DNA of 64,000 nucleotides. It comes from Chlorops oryzae. Lineage: Eukaryota; Arthropoda; Insecta; Diptera; Chloropidae. The notes under the pieces are model-generated. The model saw nothing but the letters and a program-made list of their open reading frames with translations. It was not told where the DNA came from and searched no databases. Positions 1 to 10,390 of the stretch are shown piece by piece. Numbering within the stretch: position 1 is the first letter of the stretch; every line of letters starts with the position of its first letter. Location of the stretch: NCBI GenBank assembly GCA_020466095.1, contig CM035806.1, positions 129,170,734-129,234,733 of the forward strand, read 5' to 3'. Made by a program: the position numbers and the translations under genes.

Positions 1-498
1 GTAATTGGGAGCTGCAAATTAACTTTCGAAGAGTTTATGACGATACTCACTCGCATAGAAGCGTGTTTAAATTCGCGTCCTATTTCCCCACTATCGGAAA
101 ATCCTAATGACAGCGCGGCCTTGACACCTGGTCATTTTTTAACCGGTGGACCATTGCTAGCTCCTCCGGAACCTCACATCGATGAAAAAACCTTATCCAT
201 TATCAATCGTTGGCAACGTCTGAAAGCTCTTCAACAAGAATTCTGTATACGATGGAAAAATGAATACTTAATCGAACTCCAAAAACGCACTAAATGGAAA
301 CAGGCAAAAGACGATTTAAAAATAGACTCGTTGGCAATCGTTCGCGAAGAGAATTTACCGGCAACATCGTGGCGTCTAGGTCGTGTCATAAAAGTATACG
401 CCGGAAGGGATGGACACGTTCGTGTCGCGGATGTTCGAACCGAACGCGGTATTATCGCGCGTCCGATTGTGAAATTAATCAGTCTTCCGTCAGAATAA
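1..498 (+). CDS. BEL/Pao retrotransposon Pol, integrase C-terminal part (partial)
   Basis: The frame is open from base 1, so the gene begins before the window; the first internal Met is at 37. The product is the C-terminal part of a BEL/Pao polyprotein: the tail of the integrase core (ACLNSRPISPLS, then LTPGHFLTGG) followed by the DUF5641 module typical of this superfamily (NRWQRLKALQQEFCIRWKNEYL, the W-R-LGRVIKVY strand pattern, and a C-terminal RPIVKLISL). Integrase inserts the cDNA copy into the host genome. No stop or frameshift is visible in the part present. The next item downstream is a rearranged gag/protease ORF and then a candidate 3' LTR, so this is the 3' end of a plus-strand element. 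It is the same superfamily as, but clearly different from, the minus-strand element near 57.5-63.1 kb. Confidence 0.85.
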   Translation, partial: VIGSCKLTFEEFMTILTRIEACLNSRPISPLSENPNDSAALTPGHFLTGGPLLAPPEPHIDEKTLSIINRWQRLKALQQEFCIRWKNEYLIELQKRTKWKQAKDDLKIDSLAIVREENLPATSWRLGRVIKVYAGRDGHVRVADVRTERGIIARPIVKLISLPSE

Positions 499-597
499 GT
501 CGTGTTGTCCCATGCGTATCGTCTTTCATTCATGTTCACTATCCGATGTTTTCATCCTCTCATGCTTCATGTTTTTATAGCCAATTCCACCTAAGCA

Positions 598-1071
598 ATG
601 TCTCCAGCAGTACCACCAAACTCGCAAATTTACGCTTGTCGGGTATGCCAAAGAACGCATCCGCTGCGATTTTGTCATGCGTTTCTTGCGATGAATATCG
701 AAAAACGTCTGCGTGCGGTGTTGATGCATCGCTACTGCCCTAACTGCCTCGCCCACCGCCACTCGCTACTGATCCGAGCACGACATGACCTCAATGTCAA
801 GATGGAAATCATCTTCCAGGTGCATGACGAAATTGCAGTGCAATCGCCGTCCAGAGAGGTGAGCTCGGTCATCGAATCCTGCTATCGCAATCAATTATTA
901 GCCGATCCGTGGTTTTACCAAACAGCTCCAATCACCGTGGTCCTGGGTAACGAGATCTACCCAAAAATCATTCTTGAAGGCATCCGAGTGGCTCAAGGTA
1001 ACGAACCCTTTGGCCAGAATACCGTTTTCGGGTGGGTAATTTCGGGTACCTATTCGTCGCAGCTTCATTAA
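598..1071 (+). pseudogene. Rearranged BEL/Pao gag zinc knuckle joined to protease tail
   Basis: A 157-codon reading frame starts 100 bases after the Pol stop. Its first 60 residues carry a Cys/His cluster (CRVCQRTHPLRFCHAF ... YCPNCLAHRH) like the knuckles of Pao-type Gag. The rest (ADPWFYQTAPITVVLGNEIYPKIIL ... QNTVFGWVISG) matches the C-terminal segment of the A17-type aspartic protease domain that normally lies a few hundred residues further on. The catalytic DSG/DDG part between them is missing, so the ORF looks like an internally deleted gag-protease copy that has kept an open frame. It may be a truncated second element, or an accessory ORF of the upstream element. Confidence 0.6.
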
Positions 1072-1115
1072 ACGGCGCGAGTCCATTCATTTAGGCTATT
1101 CCATTAGCCTAACGC

Positions 1116-1225
1116 GAGCTACTCCTTTAGCACTAATGCTGTTCCATCAGCACTCAATTCCAATTTAAACGAGCTATTCCTTTAGCACTAAGCTGTTCCA
1201 TCAGCATTAATATCAAATTTAAAAA
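1116..1225 (+). repeat. Two-copy tandem repeat, about 55 bp unit
   Basis: Two adjacent imperfect copies each start GAGCTA(C/T)TCCTTTAGCACTA and continue with GCTGTTCCATCAGCA. They lie between the rearranged gag/protease ORF and the candidate 3' LTR. Confidence 0.7.
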
Positions 1226-1515
1226 AAAAAATCCATAATAAATTAATATTCAATTGAATGCCTCACACATATGCAAACGATAATTACAAACGTTTTTTCC
1301 TTTTCGGTTATACAATTAACAGTCTTCTTTGGAAGGTTCTCTTTCTTCGACTCATGGAACTCCCGATTTCTTCAATTGATCTTTGCAGTGTCCTGCAAGG
1401 CGGCAGGCAATGTCTTAGCCGACAGACAGACAACCGTTTTTCATCTTGTAGTTCATTCTAACTTATATGAAGAGAAATAGAAAGAGAAGCTTTCTAAGAA
1501 AAAGATCACTAGCCA

Positions 1516-1740
1516 TGTACTTTCCAATGTACTTTCCAGTACTTTTTTAAGCCTAACTTTAAAGGTCAGCCGAACGTAACTTCACTTCGGTTCTGACACT
1601 CAAACCATCAAGGTAATAAAGCGCTCCTTCGCTCTCCATATAAAAACTTGTCTTTTTTCTAATTCCATTTTGTATTTCATTTCTTGGGTGAATTTACTTT
1701 GGTGCTCTGCACGAGTAAAATTCAAATACGATTCATTACA
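1516..1740 (+). repeat. Candidate 3' LTR of the left BEL/Pao element
   Basis: A purine-rich tract (GAAGAGAAATAGAAAGAGAAG, about 1470-1490) precedes a segment that starts TGT and ends ACA, contains AATAAAG near 1615, and directly precedes unrelated transposase sequence. The matching 5' LTR lies outside the window, so the ends and a TSD cannot be confirmed. Confidence 0.35.
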
Positions 1741-1878
1741 GTCCATATATTTCGGAAGAAAAGCAATTATAATACGACAAAGATGTTTAAACCTTGAACA
1801 ACGATAATCGTCAAAGATCGATATTTAACCAGCATCCCTAAGACAGCTGGAAAGTTGATTTTTTCAAAATAACAAAAA

Positions 1879-3393
1879 ATGCACATGCACGAAACTGATT
1901 TTTTCACTAGGTTTAGGCGGAGCATTTGTGCATCTATTATGAATGACGTGATGCTAGACCAACACTTCAGAAAACTACTTAAGGAGGATGACATATTTGT
2001 CGTAGATCGTGGTTTTCGAGATGTGGTCAACAAAATTGAAGAAGGAGGATTCCGTGTACTCATGCCAGCCCTCAAAGGAAACAAAAATCAATTGCACACC
2101 ACCGAAGCCAATGAATCCAGAAAAGTTACAAAAATAAGATGGGTTGTGGAAGCTGTACATGGAGCCATAGCACAGAAACATAAATTGCTTCACCACAATT
2201 CGGACAATAAACTGTAGAGTTGGCAATTCTAGTTCGTTTGACTGACCGCTCTTTTTAGTTCGTTGGTTCGTCGCGAACTAGTTCGTTCTTTTAGTTCGCG
2301 AACTATTACGAACTAGTTCATTCTTATAGTTCGCGAATTACTTCGATCTAATTAGGTCTTTTAGTTCGCGAACTATTATGAACTATTGAACTAGAAGAAC
2401 TATTGAACTAGAAGAGCTATTGAACTGTTGCGAGCTACCGAACTGTTTTTGATCTCACTCGAATTGTGCGTTTTCTGAATAAAAAGTAATGAAGACAATT
2501 TGGTAGTTTTGTTCAAATAGGACGAGTTCTCGAAATGGCAGCGCAAAATTTTGAATAAAAGAGAAAACTAATCTCTTCAACCCAACATACATGAAAAAAG
2601 AACGAGAAGAGTAAAATGAGCAAGTTGGGCGAAACGAACTACTGAACTAAAAGAACTACTGAACTAAATTCTTGCGAACTAGATCTCTAGTTCATTTGAG
2701 TGAATAGTTCAATTGAACTAGTTCGTTCGCGAACTACACAACTCTAATAAACTGCTCCCGAGAGTTGGAGATATTTGCAAGATCGCAGGATATTTGCACA
2801 ACGAATTTGGCAAACGACTGGACTCGGATGGGGAATTAAGTGAAGAAACTCTCCTTCATATGGAAAGCCGCATGGACACTCCCAACACATTATGTGATGA
2901 AGTCGAGCAGAAGGGTTATAACAAAAAAAGAAGTAATTTCTGCGCACTGGATACTTCAGCTATATTAGACTTTCCACAGCTCACGGAGGAACATCTAAAG
3001 ATATTATTTACTGGGCCTTATCAACTTTCTTTGGCAGTATCCTACCTGGCAGAGTTAATCAAAGATGACACGATATGGGCGAAGTACGCAAAGCAGTCAC
3101 CAACCCTTCTGCAGTTTCAGGTACCATCGCGCCACATCAACAAAAAACACTACACAGTATATGTAGAGTACACAGCAAATAACGATTTAAGCGGAATACA
3201 GCGATATTACTGCAGTTGTCCTAATGGAACGAGAACTGTTGGATGTTGCGCTCACGTATCAAGCATAATTTATTACCTATCGCATGCTCGGTACCTATCG
3301 CGAATAATTCGACCTGCAGAAAAATTATCAAAATTATTTCCCCAAAATAATGCAAACGTTGTAATCAACGAATTTAGCGATGATGACGACTAA
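1879..3393 (+). pseudogene. ISL2EU-type DDE transposase, split by a hAT MITE
   Basis: Two open segments (1879-2217 and 2747-3393) belong to one transposase. The first holds the second DDE aspartate in DDIFVVDRGFRD and the final glutamate in KIRWVVEAVHG. The second ends with a SWIM-type zinc finger (YYCSCPNG ... GCCAHVSSIIYYL, CxC-CxH), as in ISL2EU transposases, and an acidic tail. The stop at 2215-2217 is the first codon of the inserted MITE; without the MITE and one 8-bp TSD the two segments are in the same frame. The first catalytic aspartate and the N-terminus are not recognisable upstream, so the gene is also 5' truncated, possibly by the BEL/Pao LTR ending near 1740. Confidence 0.75.
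2215..2746. mobile_element. hAT-type MITE with GAACTA-rich core
   Basis: It is bounded by TAGAGTTG/CAACTCTA termini and flanked by a perfect 8-bp TSD, ATAAACTG (2207-2214 and 2747-2754). The interior has many copies of AGTTCG/GAACTA in both orientations, typical of subterminal transposase-binding motifs. It is 532 bp with no coding capacity, and interrupts the ISL2EU transposase. Confidence 0.85.
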
Positions 3394-4229
3394 GCCTCTC
3401 AGGATGAGAGTAAACCCAACCACTTGCCCTCTTTTGCTACTTTAACTGCGTAGGTATACAGAAACATCTACCACTTTAGGATGAGTTGAATAATTAAGAA
3501 AATGATGTCAACAGGAATTCTTACTGCTCTTAGAAAAGAAAAACAAAATTAAACCGAACAAAAGTTACTTGTGGGGAATTTAATAGATAAAAATTATATG
3601 AATATATGATTATCGAATATTTAATTACCGTCCTACATTTCGTATGAGTGATGCCTTTTGTATGGGATTTCGGACAAATGTACCACATACGCAGGTCTAC
3701 CCCAGCATATCAATACTGGGAGGATCTATGTACCCTTGTATTTGTTTGAATATCATACTGCTGCGCCATCTGATTGAAATATTTTTTTCTTTTAAATGAA
3801 AGTAAATACTAAGGGGTGTTTTTAAAAGCAAATTATAGAGTGGCGGGAAACTGGGAATACACTGAAAAAAATATTCAAAATTTTCTTTTTAGTTTTGTGA
3901 AAAAAATTTTCTCAGTGTAAAAATAAAAAAAAAATTTTTAGCTTCCTTGTTTTATTATCTAACATAATCTGCTTAGATCGTCTCTCTATCTCAATTGGTT
4001 GTTGAGAAATACAATTTTAAAAAAAGGATTATAAAAAAGAATTTTCAAGGATATTTCAAGGAACGTTCAAAATAAAAATCTAAAAAGTGGTCTCCACAGT
4101 GTTTTTAGATGGCGCCTATCGAAAAATCAACAAAATTTTAAAATTCATTTCATGATGCCGCAACCCGCTAGACCCTCTCAGTGAATACTCAAAAAATTAT
4201 AGCATCACTAGTTCACCACTGAATTCGGT
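3394..4229. other. No gene seen; AT-rich element flank
   Basis: Probably the 3' untranslated end of the ISL2EU element, then non-coding DNA. A short inverted repeat (ACACTGAAAAAAAT ... TTTTCTCAGTGT, about 3858-3919) is the only clear structure. Confidence 0.4.
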
Positions 4230-4742
4230 TGTTGTTGTAAGTGTCCCCTATATTACTATATGCTGCCAGCACAGCAATAACAAAATAAATGGAACACGCA
4301 ACAACAACAAGTGAACGGTGGCTAGAGGTATTGAGCAACAGCAGTCTACAACCACAACGAGTAAGCTGACCAGATGGGAAAGATATTGGAAATGCAAGAA
4401 CAACAACAAAGATGACCCAGAATAATGTTGCAACAAACGATATTGCTAGACCAGCAATATCGATCTATTTAAATCAAGCATCATTCGCTGAAAGGGGACT
4501 ACGATCAGAACCTTGAACGGAAGTATTAAGTAGATCTCAACTTTAACGCACCTACTCACGAGCCAGGACGTTGAAGTGTGGATCTCCGCGTTATCTAGGG
4601 GATATCTCAGTTAAGTTAGTTAGCATAAGGATTTAATGTTATGCTTTAAAAGAATTAAATAATAAGCTATATTCAACATTACACGGTTTCGAGTAATTCC
4701 TTGCGTTAATCTACTTGGCCATGCTCCCTAGACGACACAACA
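4230..4742 (+). repeat. Probable solo LTR (513 bp)
   Basis: The segment begins TGTTGTTGTAAGTG and ends GACACAACA, so the ends are inverted TGTTG/CAACA. Flanks are TCGGT (4225-4229) and ACGGT (4743-4747), a 5-bp TSD with one mismatch. It has CAACAACAAC runs and AATAA-type polyadenylation signals near 4655. No internal retrotransposon sequence is attached. Superfamily (Gypsy or BEL) is undecided. Confidence 0.5.
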
Positions 4743-4747
4743 ACGGT

Positions 4748-5808
4748 ACCTGTCTCTGATTTCGACATTTTTGTTGAAGAAAGAGAACAAGATAGAAAGA
4801 GAAACACACACACAGTGTTACCAGATGGTCTGAGCGTGTTTCCACTGAAGGCACTTCAAATTCTACTAGATTTTACCAAAAATGATATTTTTTCCACTAA
4901 ATCAATAAATATCACTTTTTTTCGATTTGTATTCAATATTGGATCGATTATCGTTTCCCGACGAAGTTCAACTATAAAATTCGATTGAGATTAATTCACA
5001 TACTTAATTGAAAAAATATTGAGATTAAAGTTCTAACAAAACTTTTTCTTGTGCAAAAAAATATCGAATAATTTATTCGAAATTTTAATGAAAAGTATAA
5101 TTGGTACATGTTTTTGATGCGATAACTTTGTTGAGAAAACAATGTATTTTAACGATTTGTTTATTTTTTTTACGTATTATTGTTCACATTTATACAATCA
5201 ATTTTTTAAAGAGATTTCGTAAGACTAACGTCTAGTAGACATAATAAAATAGAGTACACGTTTGAACATGTGATATATATGTTTCTACTTGTTTCTTAAA
5301 ATTTTGTGAAAGTTCGGTGAAAACATAGACATACATACATATACATTTATACTCATAGGAAAATTTCTGTTATTGTTGCACTTACTGCGATCGTTTTCCC
5401 AATCCTTTTTGTACTTTTGTACATATTTTAATGACTTCGAACCCATGTTAATACATTAATAGTTATATAGTATGTCAATAAAAACTGTTTTCTGTGGGCG
5501 AAAGTTTTTCAAATTTTAAAAAAATCGACCAGATGAAAAAAGAGCTTTGCCGGACAATCTACTAAACAATCCACCAAAACAAAAATAATCCACCAAGACT
5601 TTCCACTGAACATTTTGTTCCACTAAAATATATGCTTTTTCCATAGAGAAAACTCTTTAAATGCATAGAGAAAATCTTATTGAAACATTTTAATAGATAT
5701 CCTCATATATTTCATGTGAATATCTTATTATTTCTGTTGAAGAATATGGAAAACTTCTTGATATAGTCAAATAACAAGGTGACCATATCAATTAAATTAT
5801 GTGACATT
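4748..5808. other. No gene seen
   Basis: AT-rich sequence without a convincing ORF. TTCCACT-A motifs recur near 4850-4910 and 5590-5640, so part may be an old non-autonomous element, but no paired TIR was found. Confidence 0.3.
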
Positions 5809-5816
5809 CTTATAAA

Positions 5817-6297
5817 CAGGGATGCCCGCGGAGCAAGCTTCGGAGCATTGAGAGCAAATGCTTGTGTACATACACAAAAGGCAACAAGCAAGCTGAGAAA
5901 TCGAAACCTGTTTAGTCTGACATCAGGCAGCGAACGAGCAAGACCTATGTCCAGGGATGCCCACCACTACATTGAAAGCTTGCGATAGTGTGTGTGCGCA
6001 TTGCACGAAGAACGTTTTTCGCCTTTTTCAGTTCTCTCTTTTTGCTTCATCCGACATGGGTCTTGCTCGTTCGCTGCCTGAAGTCAGACTAAACAGGTTT
6101 CGATTTCTCAGCTTGCTTGTTGCCTTTTGTGTATGTACACAAGCATTCGCTCTCAATGCTCCGAAGCTTGCTCCGCGGGTATCAACGCCTATGTCGGATG
6201 AAGCAAGAAGAGAGAACTGAAAAAGGCGATAAACGTTCTTCAGTGTAATGCGCACACACACTATCGCAAGCTTTCAATGTAGTGGTGGGCATCCCTG
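5817..6297. mobile_element. hAT-type MITE with A-B-A'-B' inverted structure
   Basis: The termini are CAGGGATGCCC and GGGCATCCCTG with a perfect 8-bp TSD CTTATAAA (5809-5816, 6298-6305). Inside, segment A (about 5817-5950) recurs inverted as A' (about 6050-6180), and segment B (about 5951-6050) recurs inverted as B' (about 6185-6297). The order is therefore A-B-A'-B' rather than a simple hairpin. An internal terminus-like AGGGATGCCCACC lies at the A/B junction. Apparent ORFs on both strands here only reflect the inversions. Confidence 0.85.
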
Positions 6298-6528
6298 CTT
6301 ATAAAAATGACGTTTTGATAAGATGTCTTTATTGGAAGAAACTCTCTTTAAGAAGAAGTCTTTTTAATATTAAAAGCAAGACTTATTGATTCAAAAAAGT
6401 ATTTGGATTCCGTATTCAATCCATAGTCTAAAACGACAAACCAGTTTTTTGCACTTACATTGATATAATCAATCTAGCAAGCGCAAAGCATATCTCGCGA
6501 TAGCGTAGTTGAAGTGTATTAGATTTGT

Positions 6529-6936
6529 TTTTTTTTTTTTTTTTTTTTTTGACTATAATATAAATGGCAGGGACACAGTTAGGTCCACATATGCCAGGAT
6601 AGAACTTTTGCAATATGTAAAGGATCGAACGTTTAAATGACCGTCGTCAGGATTATTTTCGAATTTGTTAGGTTAGAACGATTTATCTTTGTTGAACTTG
6701 TCCAATACGAGTGCCATTGAGTACTTCTATTCCTCCTTGACACACGTTTAGACTTAGCGATGAACAGGATCAGATCCTTAATCAGGATTAGTTTCGCTGT
6801 ATTGAAATTTAAGGTTAGAACACGTTTAAATGACCGTCGTCAGGCTTCTGATGTGAGCTACACTTGGCGATTGGAGCCAGCTCATAACGCGAACAAGGCA
6901 CGGACAACCTTCTCAATCGAATTTCCGCATGCAACT
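6529..6936 (-). mobile_element. Retroposed poly(A) insertion (SINE or processed RNA), minus strand
   Basis: A run of 23 T (6528-6550) starts the insert, i.e. a 3' poly(A) tail on the minus strand. The insert is flanked by a 15-bp direct repeat GTGTATTAGATTTGT (6514-6528 and 6937-6951), the signature of L1/Jockey-type target-primed reverse transcription. Inside, CGTTTAAATGACCGTCGTCAGG occurs in two near copies (about 6627-6651 and 6823-6846). No A/B box or known protein is recognised, so the source RNA is unknown. Confidence 0.7.
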
Positions 6937-6968
6937 GTGTATTAGATTTGTAATCTGGAAGGTCCGAG

Positions 6969-7251
6969 TAGGGATGGGCAAAAAACATCGATATATCGAA
7001 ACATCGATGTTTTTAAAACGATATATCGCAAATTTTTACTGCTATTTTGGTTCGACGATATATCGTACATCCATATATTTTTTTGGCTGATATCGAAAAC
7101 GATAGTTTTCTTACATCAAAAATATTAAAATTGTGAAGGACATGTTGTTTCCCATGCTAAGGCAAAGTTGGGACGTTCGGCTTCACAACAACTAATCTCT
7201 CGTTTTGTATATGACACATATCGATGTATTTTCTCATTTTGCCCATCCCTA
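6969..7251. mobile_element. hAT-type MITE, ATCGAT-rich (283 bp)
   Basis: TIRs are TAGGGATGGGCAAAA and TTTTGCCCATCCCTA. TSD GGTCCGAG/GGTCAGAG (6961-6968, 7252-7259) is 8 bp with one mismatch. The core has repeated ACATCGATGT and ATATATCG motifs. Confidence 0.85.
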
Positions 7252-7266
7252 GGTCAGAGTACGAAC

Positions 7267-7616
7267 CAGTGAAGCCAGATTGTGGGTTTTTCCCCATATT
7301 TTGGGTTTTTTCACTCAAAAAACGTGACATGGGGAAAAGTATGGGTAATTTTATATCGAAATTTATGCACTACATTTAAGGTACATTTACTACTACAATT
7401 TTAAGTTACTTTTTTTTTTGTTATTTTCTTGATACTTTTATTAAAATATTGAAATATTGCGTTTAAATCCAATGTTCAATTTTGAAATCGGTACGCCCAT
7501 ATTTTCAAAAAATCATTCTGGGTTTTTTCGTGGGTTTTTATTTTTTGAAAATGGGGAAAAATGGGTTTTTTTCCAATATATGAGGGTTTTTTTATCGATA
7601 AAATCTGGCATCACTG
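7267..7616. mobile_element. hAT-type MITE with GGGTTTTTT repeats (350 bp)
   Basis: TIRs are CAGTGAAGCCAGATT and AATCTGGCATCACTG. TSD GTACGAAC/GCACGAAC (7259-7266, 7617-7624) is 8 bp with one mismatch. Reiterated GGGTTTTT motifs lie near both ends. Confidence 0.85.
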
Positions 7617-7820
7617 GCACGAACCCCGTGACTAGGGATGCAATATCGCTCATAAAAAATATCGATATGAGAATATCGATGTTTCCAAAAGTCAAACATC
7701 GATGTTAAAAATATCGACGTTTCCACACGATATATCGATGTTTTTCCGATATTGCTAATTAGAATTTTTAAACCTCCATTCAGAGACGATTGCTTATTTC
7801 AACCAGAAACACCTTTCAAT

Positions 7821-9099
7821 TAGGGTGATTGATTCGGTTAACCGATCGGTTAACCGCCCGGTTTTTTTCGCGCTTTGCGAGGCGGTTTTTTCTCAAAACT
7901 GATTTTTTGAATATCGAATAAATCGGGTTTTTTAAGCGAATACCCGGTTTTTTCTCCAACAGATTATTTTAGCCTTCAGATAGTTATTTTCTTTCGAACG
8001 TCATACAAACTGCATAAAAAATTGCCATTAAATTACCTCTATTGACGCCTTTTACACTAAGCAATTATATTTGTGAAACTCTTAGCGAATTCTCTTTTCG
8101 AGTTGCATTTGTGTCTACATTGAAAGTATATATGTATTATCATTAGATACCCTGCAGGAAGTACGAACAGTTAAACTCTAGCGTTTTACTACTTCTAATT
8201 CCACCAGTACTGGTTCTTCTTTATGCCTTTGCTTATGTCTTGTTCTGTAGAAAATTAACATTGCGCGTGAGCTAAAAATCACCACTTGTTCACTCGAACT
8301 AACACTTTACTAGTGCTTTGGGAAGCAATTGGGTAAATTGGATATAGTAAAACAATAGTTCTTTTTGAAAGATTTTTCACTGTGGTTTTTAAAGGTAGAA
8401 CTTTTTTTTGATTTCGGTGTATCAACGCTTTTTGCAATAACAATGTCATGGCAATCCTTATTACCAACACGAAAAACAATTTTTCCATACAATACAAATC
8501 AGAGATCTATACGAAACTCCACCCCGTCAAACGATAAGCCCACATTTTTTAGCTCAGTTCTATTTAAATAAACCTTAAACGTGAATTTCCAACACATTAG
8601 GGGTATTCACAAAGGCGTCGGAAAATAGGAAAGTCGGAAAATTGGAAAAAAAGCTGTGCAAGATAAAAAAAAAAACTTAAATTTTTTTAAGAAGTCGCAA
8701 TTTTCCGACTTTCCAACGTTTTTAACACGCCTTTGTGAATACTAGGGGTATTGTATTTCTTCATATAAAACAAAATATTTTACGAACGATGATATATATT
8801 TTTAACTTATGGTATATCAAATGAAAATATGTCTGATTTTAATTTATTTTATACGCTGAATGTGCAATTTTTTGTTTGGGTTTTTTTTAATGTAAGTTTT
8901 TTTCAAAATGGCTTTTAAATAAAACAGTCACAAACGACTAACACCTGCCCCGAAATTTCTTTTTATTTGGATTTTTAACATAACCGGTTAGCCGGTTTTT
9001 AGTTAAATTTTATTTGCTCAATCGGTTTTTTTAATATCCTTAAATATCGGGTTATTCGAAAACCGGTTACAGGAAAATGTCGAATAATCAATCACCCTA
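7821..9099. mobile_element. hAT-type non-autonomous element, TAGGGTGATTGATT family, copy 1
   Basis: TIRs are TAGGGTGATTGATT and AATCAATCACCCTA, with perfect TSD CTTTCAAT (7813-7820, 9100-9107). Subterminal GGTTAACCG and CCGGTTTTTT motifs are inverted at the two ends. It is 1279 bp and includes a nested small MITE at 8601-8742. No recognisable transposase. Confidence 0.85.
8601..8742. mobile_element. Small MITE, GGGTATTCACAAAG family (142 bp)
   Basis: Inverted ends GGGTATTCACAAAGGCG and CGCCTTTGTGAATAC flank a hairpin-like core (GTCGGAAAAT and ATTTTCCGAC arms). A 3-bp TAG is repeated on both sides (8598-8600, 8743-8745), consistent with a Harbinger-like insertion. A related end starts near 47785. 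Confidence 0.65.
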
Positions 9100-9847
9100 C
9101 TTTCAATGCAGTCCAAATACAATTGACTAGGTCAGATTAGGTTTCAGTAGTAGTTTATTGGAATGAAAGTGTTAACGAAAAATAAAATTATGCAAACTCC
9201 TTTAAAAACTGTTTCCACATACAAAAGAGGGCGAAAAATGATCTATCCAGCACGCGAAATCATAAAACGGGCAATGTTTCCCTAAATTTCAACATTTTGT
9301 TCGCCCAAAAGGTGAGAATTCGCGTCAATAATTGGCTAGTATAAAAGGCCTGTATGAAAAAATATCGTTCATAAAATATCGCCCATGAAAAACAATGTAT
9401 CATCGATGTTTTTGATTTCAACATCGATATTAAAACATCGATTTCGAGGATTGAAACATCGATGTTTTGGAAACATCGATATATCGTTTGCATCCCTACC
9501 TGTGACAGGTAAAAGAATTTGTGGAAAAATTGAGAATTAAACAGGTAATTAAATTTCAGGGTAAAAATACGGGGAGCAGAAAGTAAGTTGCCAACCAATA
9601 GATAAATAAGTTGCTTTCATCGCGCCTTCCAAAAAGTCACGCACAAGCTCTTCTCAGTATTTTTAATAATGTAAATGTTAAATAATTTACTTTTCCAAAA
9701 AAAATTTGTGTCTTAAAGTCAATTTACGGACGATAATTTTACGTGATAACGTCATAAGAATACACTCATTATGTTCATAAAAGGGCCCATTCAAGTATCA
9801 CGTACGCTATTTTTGGCGATTTTTCAAACTCCCTCCCCTTAGACTTA

Positions 9848-10390
9848 CAGCCGGTTTCACCAAAAAATTTTATCGGCACTTAAATTAAAATCAATTTTAA
9901 TTTAATTTTTTATTGAAATTGAAATTAAATTATTTTGAGTTCCACCAAGATTTGAATTTGACACATGAGAAAAGTGGCAGCACTTGCGAAATCAGCTGAT
10001 TTTTTAAAAATTGAACATGGAGGGAAATGTGTGAACAAAGAATTTTTTGGAAGAGGAAATAGAAATTTTACTTAATTTAGTGAATAGGCAAAAGGGTGTC
10101 TTGGAAAATAAAAGAACGGGAAAAGTAAGACCTGGTGAAAAAGAAAAGGCATGGGATATTGTCGCGGAGGAGTTCAACGCGTTATGTCCAAGAATGAGCA
10201 GATCAGCAATTCTTTGAATTCTTTGCGTCAGCTTTTTTCAACACGAAAACAGAGTTGCTTTTGTCATATTTAAATCATATTTAAATGGACACGAAGGCTC
10301 ATTTAAATGAAAGTTAAATATGAATTAATTTTGAATGGTGAAACAGAAACTAGAAAAATTTAATTAATTTTTATGTGGTGAAACCGGCTG
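9848..10390. mobile_element. PIF/Harbinger-type element with remnant SANT-like ORF
   Basis: TIRs are CAGCCGGTTTCACC and GGTGAAACCGGCTG with 3-bp TSD TTA (9845-9847, 10391-10393), the Harbinger target. On the plus strand about 10055-10240 encodes a broken Myb/SANT-like segment (LVNRQKGVLENKRTGK, EKEKAWDIVAEEFNALCP, then a frame break and SLRQLF). That is the DNA-binding partner protein encoded by Harbinger elements. The DDE gene is absent, so this is an internally deleted copy. Confidence 0.8.

Larger units (their letters stand above)
7633..9498. mobile_element. hAT-type MITE, ATCGAT-rich, interrupted by another element
   Basis: TIRs are TAGGGATGCAATATCG and CGTTTGCATCCCTA, with TSD CCCGTGAC/CCTGTGAC (7625-7632, 9499-9506), one mismatch in 8. 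The core is rich in ATCGATGT. The element at 7821-9099 is nested in it; without that insert it would be about 580 bp. Confidence 0.8.

Noticed and set aside
5779..6261. Overlapping ORFs on both strands with the same peptide
   Set aside because: The same sequence read twice because of the inverted A/A' segments of the MITE.
7633..9498. Treating 7633-9498 as one large autonomous element
   Set aside because: Its length is due to nested insertions with their own TSDs; the remaining outer sequence is about 580 bp and non-coding.
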